Origin: Methanoregula sp.
GTDB lineage: Archaea; Halobacteriota; Methanomicrobia; Methanomicrobiales; Methanospirillaceae
Direction of reading: 5' to 3'
Assembly: GCA_022710385.1 (NCBI GenBank)
Contig: JAKLGZ010000007.1
Coordinates: forward strand, 1 to 37,913
Length of the DNA: 37,913 nt
Below are positions 31,967 through 37,913 of the stretch, piece by piece. The position numbers and the translations under genes are program-made. Position 1 is the stretch's first letter. Each line of letters begins with the position of its first letter. A model generated the notes under the pieces. The model was not told where the DNA came from, made no database searches, and worked only from the letters and a program-made list of their open reading frames with translations.

Positions 31967-32266
31967 TCCTTTTATCAATACCTCTTTTTTATCTAAGACT
32001 TTTTATTCTGATAGAAAAACAGCCTCCGGCACCTCAATCAAAAAATCACAGAAGAACAGTCATTAGTAAGGAATAAGAAGGGTAATTGCAGCGGGATACA
32101 GTTCCCGAGGACTCGCGTACCTCAATACCGCTTACTACGTGAGTCGATGAAAACTTGCTGGATTCGGAATGGTTCCAAGTATGTCACGACCGCTATAGCC
32201 AACGTTTCCGCAACATTATTCCCCTCCTGAAATAGTTATTATATTATCGAACATCGGGGGAACTGG
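31967..32266. other. Intergenic region before the type I restriction operon
   Basis: No gene is supported. An imperfect inverted repeat (GACTCGCGTA, 32110-32119; TACGTGAGTC, 32136-32145) is present. The stretch GTTATTATATTATCG about 20-35 bases before the hsdR start is the likely TATA region. Confidence 0.45.
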
Positions 32267-34567
32267 GTGGCAACCACTGATAAAGGATCACTAAGCGAAC
32301 GCGATATCTGCACCCAATTTATCACCCCCTCACTCCAAACCGCTGGCTGGAACCTGGCCACCCAGGTCCGTGAAGAAGTCAATATCACCAAAGGCCAGGT
32401 TTTGGTTCAGGGAGCAAAAGCGACTCGTGGTCGTCGAAAATTTGCAGATTATGTTCTCTATTACAAACAAAACATTCCCTTGGCGGTCATTGAAGCAAAA
32501 GACAACAACCACGATATTGGGGACGGAATGCAGCAGGCACTCGAATATGCCAATATGCTTGATGTTCCCTTCGTGTTTAGCTCGAACGGCGACGGATATC
32601 TCATGCATGATCGGACCCACTCCTCAACGAAGGTGGAGCGGGAACTTAGACTTGATGAATTCCCTTCACCAGACGTCCTCTGGCATCGCTATTGCGGATG
32701 GAGAGGATTGGGCGCCGATCAGACCCGATTCATAGGTCAGGATTACTATTTCGACAGCTCCGGCAAGATGCCCCGGTACTATCAGACTGCGGCGATTAAC
32801 CGGACTACTGAAGCGATTGTGAAGGGTCAGAACCGCATTCTCCTTGTCATGGCAACAGGAACCGGTAAGACATATACAGCGTTCCAAATCATCTGGCGAC
32901 TCTGGAAATCTGGCATGAAGAAGCGGATTCTCTTCCTTGCCGACAGGAACATCCTCGTTGATCAGGCACGGACAAATGATTTCAAACCGTTTGGAAACGC
33001 GATGACCAAGATTCAGAACCGGTCCGTGGATAAAAGCTATGAGGTCTATCTCGCTCTCTACCAGGCAGTCACCGGTGATGAAGAATGGAAAGATATCTAC
33101 AAGCAGTTCTCTCCTGATTTTTTCGACCTGGTTGTTGTTGATGAATGTCACCGGGGGAGTGCTGCTGAGGATTCAGCCTGGCGTGAAGTCCTGGAATACT
33201 TCTCCTCTGCGACCCAGATAGGGATGACCGCCACTCCAAAGGAGACGAAATATATCTCAAATATTCATTACTTCGGCGAGCCGGTCTATACCTATTCACT
33301 GAGACAAGGGATTGAAGACGGATTCCTTGCACCATTCCGGGTGATCCGGGTCGATATCGACAAGGATCTTGAAGGATGGCGTCCCGAACCTGGTCAACAT
33401 GATAAATACGGGAAAGTGATTGAGTACCGGGAGTATGACCGGAAAGACTACGACAGAGAGCTGGTGCTTGAGAAGCGTACAGAGCTTGTTGCCAGCCGAA
33501 TTGCAGATTTTCTCCGAGCGACGGACCCCTACGACAAGACGATTGTATTCTGTGAGAATATTAATCACGCCGAACGAATGCGCCAGACCCTTGTGAATGA
33601 ACTTCCGGAGTTTGTCGAAAAGAGCCATCGGTACATCATGCGGATCACCGGGGATTCTATCGACGGGAAGGCAGAACTTGATAATTTCATCATGCCGGAG
33701 AGCAGGTATCCAGTGATTGCCACCACTTCCCGGCTCCTTGGGACCGGAGTGGATGTCCAGACCTGCAAACTGATCGTCATCGACAAGAATATCGAGTCCA
33801 TGTCGGAATTCAAACAGATGATCGGAAGGGGCACCCGGATTAATGAGGACTTCGGGAAGAACTATTTCACCATCATGGATTTCCGGAAGGCTACGGAACA
33901 TTTCTCTGACCCGGACTGGGATGGCCCTCCACTTCCTGATGAGGATTTCCAGCCGGGGCATGAGCGTCCGGAGAGGAAGGAGTATCCAGAATCGGGCAGA
34001 AAACGATATGTCGTCAATGATGTCGAGGTATCCGTTGTTGCCGAGCGGGTCCAGTACTACGGGGCTGATGGCAGGCTCATTACCGAGTCCCTGAAGGATT
34101 ATACGAAGAAGGCGGTGAGCAAGCAATACGCATCCCTTGACCAGTTCTTTAAATTCTGGACAGATGCCGAGAGGAAAATGGCTATTGTGCAGGAGCTTGA
34201 AGAGCGAGGGGTCCTCTTTGAGGCACTCGCCGAGGAGGTCGGTGGGGAGTACGATCCCTTCGACCTCATCTGCCATGTCGTATTTGACCAGCCTCCGATA
34301 ACCCGGAAAGAGCGGGCCAATAAGGTCAAAAAAACCTCTTATTTTTCGCGGTACGGTGAGAAAGCACGAGCCGTGCTGACGGCCATTCTTGAGAAATATG
34401 CCGACGAAGGGCTCACAGATGTGGAGAGTCTCGAAGTGCTCAGGGTCGATCCCATCAGTAAGATCGGGACACCGGTCGAGATCCTGAACGATGTATTTCT
34501 CGGAAAGGACAACTACCTCTCAGCGATCCGGAGGCTTGAGACCTGCCTCTACACGGCTGAATGTTAA
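32267..34567 (+). CDS. hsdR: Type I restriction enzyme, R (motor and nuclease) subunit
   Basis: A 766-residue HsdR. The N-terminal nuclease shows D61 and E76-x-K78 in DYVLYYKQNIPLAVIEAKD. The superfamily-2 DNA translocase follows: Walker A MATGTGKT (195-202), DECH (292-295) and GMTATPKE. The C-terminal region (YFSRYGEKARAVLTAILEKY and following) matches the EcoEI/EcoAI-type (type IB) tail that docks onto HsdM-HsdS. The start is GTG 32267 after CGGGGGAA. All motifs are intact, so cutting should occur after ATP-driven translocation. It is the first gene of the operon, 51 bases before hsdM. Confidence 0.94.
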   Translation: MATTDKGSLSERDICTQFITPSLQTAGWNLATQVREEVNITKGQVLVQGAKATRGRRKFADYVLYYKQNIPLAVIEAKDNNHDIGDGMQQALEYANMLDVPFVFSSNGDGYLMHDRTHSSTKVERELRLDEFPSPDVLWHRYCGWRGLGADQTRFIGQDYYFDSSGKMPRYYQTAAINRTTEAIVKGQNRILLVMATGTGKTYTAFQIIWRLWKSGMKKRILFLADRNILVDQARTNDFKPFGNAMTKIQNRSVDKSYEVYLALYQAVTGDEEWKDIYKQFSPDFFDLVVVDECHRGSAAEDSAWREVLEYFSSATQIGMTATPKETKYISNIHYFGEPVYTYSLRQGIEDGFLAPFRVIRVDIDKDLEGWRPEPGQHDKYGKVIEYREYDRKDYDRELVLEKRTELVASRIADFLRATDPYDKTIVFCENINHAERMRQTLVNELPEFVEKSHRYIMRITGDSIDGKAELDNFIMPESRYPVIATTSRLLGTGVDVQTCKLIVIDKNIESMSEFKQMIGRGTRINEDFGKNYFTIMDFRKATEHFSDPDWDGPPLPDEDFQPGHERPERKEYPESGRKRYVVNDVEVSVVAERVQYYGADGRLITESLKDYTKKAVSKQYASLDQFFKFWTDAERKMAIVQELEERGVLFEALAEEVGGEYDPFDLICHVVFDQPPITRKERANKVKKTSYFSRYGEKARAVLTAILEKYADEGLTDVESLEVLRVDPISKIGTPVEILNDVFLGKDNYLSAIRRLETCLYTAEC

Positions 34568-34618
34568 ACATCTATGGTCTGTGAGCGCCTATCTGTCATC
34601 TAGAGCGGGAGGGCAACC

Positions 34619-36079
34619 GTGTCAATCAGCACAAAGATCAAGGCAATCCAGGATATCATGCGGAAGGACGCCGGTGTGGACGGCGATGCCCAGCGTATCA
34701 GCCAGATCGGCTGGATGTTGTTCCTGAAGATTTTTGACGACAGGGAACGCGAATACGAGCTCCTTGACGAGAAATACACCTCTCCAATCCCTGACCAGCT
34801 CCGATGGCGAAACTGGGCCGGAAACGAGGAGGGGATCACCGGGGATGCCCTGCTGGACTTCGTGAACAACAACCTCTTCCCGACCCTGAAGGAGCTCCAG
34901 CCGCCTCTCGGGGGTTCCGGTGTGGAGTATGTCATCCGCAATGTGTTTGCCGACTCCTACAACTACATGAAGAACGGGACACTGATCCGACAGGTGGCAA
35001 ATAAGATCAATGAGATCGACTTCAACAGTTCAAAAGACCGTCACCTGTTCGGCGAGATCTACGAGAAGATCCTCAAGGATCTGCAGAGCGCCGGGAACGC
35101 CGGTGAATACTACACGCCCCGGGCAGTAACCCAATTTATGGTGGATATGGTGAATCCCCAACTGGGAGAAGTCGTCCTCGATCCTGCCTGTGGAACTGGA
35201 GGATTCCTTACCTGCACGATTGACAACATCCGGTCGTCGCAGGTGAAGTCAGTGGAGGACGAGCAGCTCCTCCAGTCCTCGATCATCGGCATCGAGAAGA
35301 AACCGCTCCCCCACCTCCTTTGCACAACGAACATGATGCTCCACGCGATCGATGTACCGGTGCAAATCCGCCACGACAACGCCCTCGCCCGCCCCCTGCG
35401 GGATTACGGACCACGGGACCGGGTAGACGTGGTGGTCACCAATCCCCCCTTCGGTGGCATGGAAGAGGACGGCATCGAGAGTAACTTCCCCTCCCCGTTC
35501 CAGACCCGTGAGACGGCCGATTTATTCCTGGTCCTCCTCATGCACATCCTCAAGGACGGTGGACGTGCAGCGATTGTCCTCCCGGACGGAACGCTCTTCG
35601 GCGAAGGCGTAAAGAGCCGTATTAAGGAAAAGCTGCTGGCGGAATGCAACCTCAATACCATCGTGCGGCTGCCGAATGGAGTCTTCGCCCCGTATACCGG
35701 GATTAAAACGAACCTGCTCTTCTTCGAGAAAGGCACGCCGACGAAAGAAATCTGGTACTATGAGCATCCGTACCCCGAGGGATACAAGTCATACTCAAAG
35801 ACGAAGCCGATCCAGATAGAGGAGTTTGCACCGGAGAAGGACTGGTGGACGAACCGGACAGAGAACGAGCATGCCTGGCGGGTGTCCGTGGATCAGGTGA
35901 TGGAGAGCGGGTATAATCTCGATATCAAGAATCCAAATGTTGCCCCAGACGATCACGGGGATCCAGCCGAATTGATCCGCGAGTATGAGTGGATCCGGGC
36001 GGAGGCAGCAGCAGCCCGAGAGGCTTTGAAGCGGGAACTGATGGCCTCGCTCGGGACACCTTCAGAGAGAAAAGCATGA
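34619..36079 (+). CDS. hsdM: Type I restriction-modification, M (methyltransferase) subunit
   Basis: A 486-residue HsdM that methylates adenine (N6) within the target. The AdoMet-binding motif I DPACGTGGF (188-196) and catalytic motif IV NPPFGG (275-280) are intact, and GEYYTPRAVTQFMVDMV precedes motif I as usual. The start is a GTG at 34619 with a GGGAGGG site. The ATGA overlap with hsdS couples the two subunits. It protects host DNA and forms the core of the restriction complex. Confidence 0.95.
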   Translation: MSISTKIKAIQDIMRKDAGVDGDAQRISQIGWMLFLKIFDDREREYELLDEKYTSPIPDQLRWRNWAGNEEGITGDALLDFVNNNLFPTLKELQPPLGGSGVEYVIRNVFADSYNYMKNGTLIRQVANKINEIDFNSSKDRHLFGEIYEKILKDLQSAGNAGEYYTPRAVTQFMVDMVNPQLGEVVLDPACGTGGFLTCTIDNIRSSQVKSVEDEQLLQSSIIGIEKKPLPHLLCTTNMMLHAIDVPVQIRHDNALARPLRDYGPRDRVDVVVTNPPFGGMEEDGIESNFPSPFQTRETADLFLVLLMHILKDGGRAAIVLPDGTLFGEGVKSRIKEKLLAECNLNTIVRLPNGVFAPYTGIKTNLLFFEKGTPTKEIWYYEHPYPEGYKSYSKTKPIQIEEFAPEKDWWTNRTENEHAWRVSVDQVMESGYNLDIKNPNVAPDDHGDPAELIREYEWIRAEAAAAREALKRELMASLGTPSERKA

Positions 36080-37797
36080 GCACTGACCTTCTCTTCGAGC
36101 ATTTCGACACGTTCGCGACTGCACCAGATGGGATTGCACGTCTGCGGGAAATGATTTTACAGCTTGCGGTGCAGGGGAAACTTGGGACGCAGGATGAGAA
36201 TGATGAACCGGCGAGTGTGCTGCTGGAGAGACTAAAAAAATCAGAAAAAATAAACAAAAAATGTAAATCGACCAAAATTGATGAAAGCCAAGAGGAAGAT
36301 TTCCCTTATTTAATTCCAAAGAATTGGATTTGGATAAAATTTAATGAAATCGTTATCGATGTTCAATCCGGATTCGCTTGTGGTGAGAGAGATTCCCGTG
36401 GAATTGTTCAACTCCGAATGAATAACATTAATCCTCGAGGAGATTTTATTTGGGATAAAATATTACGAGTGCCATTTGATGAGGTCCTCAAACAGAAGTA
36501 TGAATTGAAAAGTGGGGATGTTGTTTTTAATAATACAAATAGTCTTGAACTAGTTGGAAAAAGTGGATTATTCAAAGGTTTCACTGAGCCAATTGTTTAT
36601 AGCAATCATTTCACACGATTAAGATTCGATGAAAGTAGCATTGATCCTGCCTATGTAACTATTTGGCTACATTACCAATGGAATTCAAAAATTTTTGAAA
36701 AAATTTGCAATAAATGGATCGGTCAGGCAGCGGTAAATGGCACCAAACTTCTAACTTTTTTATTCCCCCTCCCTCCAACTGCCGAACAGCACCGCATCGT
36801 TGAAAAAGTTGACCGGCTCATGTCCCTCTGCGATGAACTCGAAGTCAAGCAGCAGCGAAAGAGGGCGGGCTGCCTGAAACTTGGAAACGCGAGCCTTGCG
36901 GGATTGCAGAATGCGGAGAGCCCGGAGGAGTTCGAGCGGTTATGGGCGCAGGTGTGTGATGCGTTCGAATTGATCCTGGATTGCCCGGAGAATGTGGATA
37001 TACTAAGGCAGACGATTTTGCAGCTGGCAGTGCAGGGGCGGTTGGTGCGACAGGATCCAGATGATGAGCCGGGGATTACATTAATTGAAAAGATCAGGAG
37101 AGAGAGAAAGCAACAAGTGAAAGGTAGGAAAATCGAATTTCAACAACCACTAGCCTCTATAAAAGAAAAGAAAATAACATACTCAATACCCGCGACTTGG
37201 ATATGGATTAGATTAGGAGAGACCATAGAATCGATGGCAAATGGCATTTATAAACCCGAAATTTTCTATTCCAATGATGGCATTGCATGTCTTAGAATGT
37301 ACAATATTAATTCCGGAGAAATCAATTTCAAAAACTTAAAAAAGATGGAATTAACCGATCGCGAAATTGACCAATATCTTCTAAAAAAAGGCGACTTACT
37401 AGTTAATCGCGTTAATAGCAGGGAACTTGTTGGAAAAGCGGCAGTTATCCCAGATCTTCAAGAACCAATGATATTTGAAAGTAAAAATATTCGAGTACGC
37501 TTTAATAATCATTTGATTCTACCCGATTTTGTGAATATTTTATTTCAAACGAAAGACGTTTTGCAATCCTGGCAAGGGAAGGCCAAGCAAACCTGCGGTC
37601 AAGCTTCAGTCAGTCAGCCACAAATTGCTGAGATTTATACGCCCCTACCACCACTTGCAGAGCAGTATCGTATCGTAGAGAAAGTTAAAACAATGATGGT
37701 TTTGCTTGATAAATTGGAAAAACGATTGAAAGAAGGGTTTAATATTCAAAATCGCCTCGCAGAAGCATTTGTCATAGATATTGATTATTTAAATTAG
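36076..37797 (+). CDS. hsdS: Type I restriction-modification, S (specificity) subunit
   Basis: A 573-residue HsdS that chooses the bipartite DNA target. Two target-recognition domains, about residues 53-230 and 337-520, each follow a conserved lead (LQLAVQGKLGTQDENDEP and LQLAVQGRLVRQDPDDEP). Each ends in the conserved hinge LPPxAEQxRIVEKV. The two halves are internal repeats. The conserved parts are GC-rich like hsdM, whereas both recognition domains (about 36230-36770 and 37080-37640) are strongly AT-rich, so they were probably swapped in from elsewhere. ATG 36076 lies in the hsdM stop. Confidence 0.93.
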   Translation: MSTDLLFEHFDTFATAPDGIARLREMILQLAVQGKLGTQDENDEPASVLLERLKKSEKINKKCKSTKIDESQEEDFPYLIPKNWIWIKFNEIVIDVQSGFACGERDSRGIVQLRMNNINPRGDFIWDKILRVPFDEVLKQKYELKSGDVVFNNTNSLELVGKSGLFKGFTEPIVYSNHFTRLRFDESSIDPAYVTIWLHYQWNSKIFEKICNKWIGQAAVNGTKLLTFLFPLPPTAEQHRIVEKVDRLMSLCDELEVKQQRKRAGCLKLGNASLAGLQNAESPEEFERLWAQVCDAFELILDCPENVDILRQTILQLAVQGRLVRQDPDDEPGITLIEKIRRERKQQVKGRKIEFQQPLASIKEKKITYSIPATWIWIRLGETIESMANGIYKPEIFYSNDGIACLRMYNINSGEINFKNLKKMELTDREIDQYLLKKGDLLVNRVNSRELVGKAAVIPDLQEPMIFESKNIRVRFNNHLILPDFVNILFQTKDVLQSWQGKAKQTCGQASVSQPQIAEIYTPLPPLAEQYRIVEKVKTMMVLLDKLEKRLKEGFNIQNRLAEAFVIDIDYLN

Positions 37798-37913
37798 ATC
37801 GATTTGAGAATTTAGATATAATTTTCGATTCCGTATTTAACTTAGAAAAGTTAGCTGGATCAATCCCAAACCAATTTAGATTTTCACTATTAGTTTGCCT
37901 TTGCATGAGATAT
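37772..37913 (-). CDS. Possible 3' end of a convergent gene
   Basis: The minus strand is open from the right edge of the window to a TGA at 37774-37772, giving about 46 residues that look protein-like (MQRQTNSENLNWFGIDPANF, then SKLNTESKIIS). It overlaps the end of hsdS by 26 bases. It may be the C-terminal part of an AT-rich gene entering from the right, but so short a frame in AT-rich DNA can be chance. Confidence 0.3.
   Translation of the reverse strand, partial: YLMQRQTNSENLNWFGIDPANFSKLNTESKIISKFSNRSNLNNQYL

Noticed and set aside
32110-32145. Inverted repeat before hsdR as a tRNA or RNA gene
   Set aside because: A single imperfect 10-base stem, with no cloverleaf or conserved TPsiC sequence.

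Overview
The window looks like a chromosome segment of a methanogenic archaeon, most likely of the Methanomicrobiales. This is an inference from TATA-like boxes with near-leaderless starts, the gene families (B3/B4 domain protein, DUF2703, DGC-domain zinc proteins, HTH_10 remnant, DUF1059) and GC-rich core genes with GGAGG-type ribosome binding sites. No rRNA, tRNA or CRISPR array was seen.

Region 1 (1-4730) is ordinary: a partial membrane protein, an alpha/alpha-toroid protein with a GNAT acetyltransferase, a B3/B4 domain protein, a flavodoxin and a VapBC toxin-antitoxin pair with a palindromic operator, followed by an HTH_10 fragment.

Region 2 (4750-13422) is a large arsenic locus. Ten tightly packed minus-strand genes encode an ArsP-like permease, a small Cys-rich protein, a redox thioredoxin-like protein, a DGC protein, the arsenite pump Acr3, DUF2703, a pyrroline-5-carboxylate-reductase-like enzyme, a second DGC protein, lipoprotein ArsF and its membrane partner ArsG. 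A divergent plus-strand operon encodes ArsR, a cupin and an ABC exporter. Two dyads lie in the shared promoter. Together they would sense arsenic, change its redox or organic form, and export it.

Region 3 (13423-16700) holds a 730-base gap, the ribosome GTPase RsgA, a PEBP lipoprotein, a TfoX-N protein and a DUF1059 mini-gene.

Region 4 (16800-21710) resembles a decaying integrated plasmid or provirus. It has a P4-type primase-helicase, a nuclease-like partner, iteron-like inverted repeats next to the primase, a frameshifted structural-type gene with a 47-residue membrane protein, a broken autoregulator behind a 20-base palindrome, and an MNT nucleotidyltransferase whose HEPN partner is broken.

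Region 5 (21857-37797) is a defence island. Three copies of a 326-base repeat (the third truncated to 183 bases) separate gene cassettes: a DUF488 fusion with a Zn-knuckle partner; a sacsin/HSP90-type ATPase-DUF3883 nuclease with an unknown partner and a convergent multi-spanning membrane protein; and a restriction-endonuclease-fold protein with a membrane protein. A complete type I restriction-modification system (hsdR, hsdM, hsdS) follows. Cassette genes are very AT-rich compared with the flanking DNA, which points to repeated horizontal acquisition. The cassettes between the repeats are the best candidates for an undescribed system.
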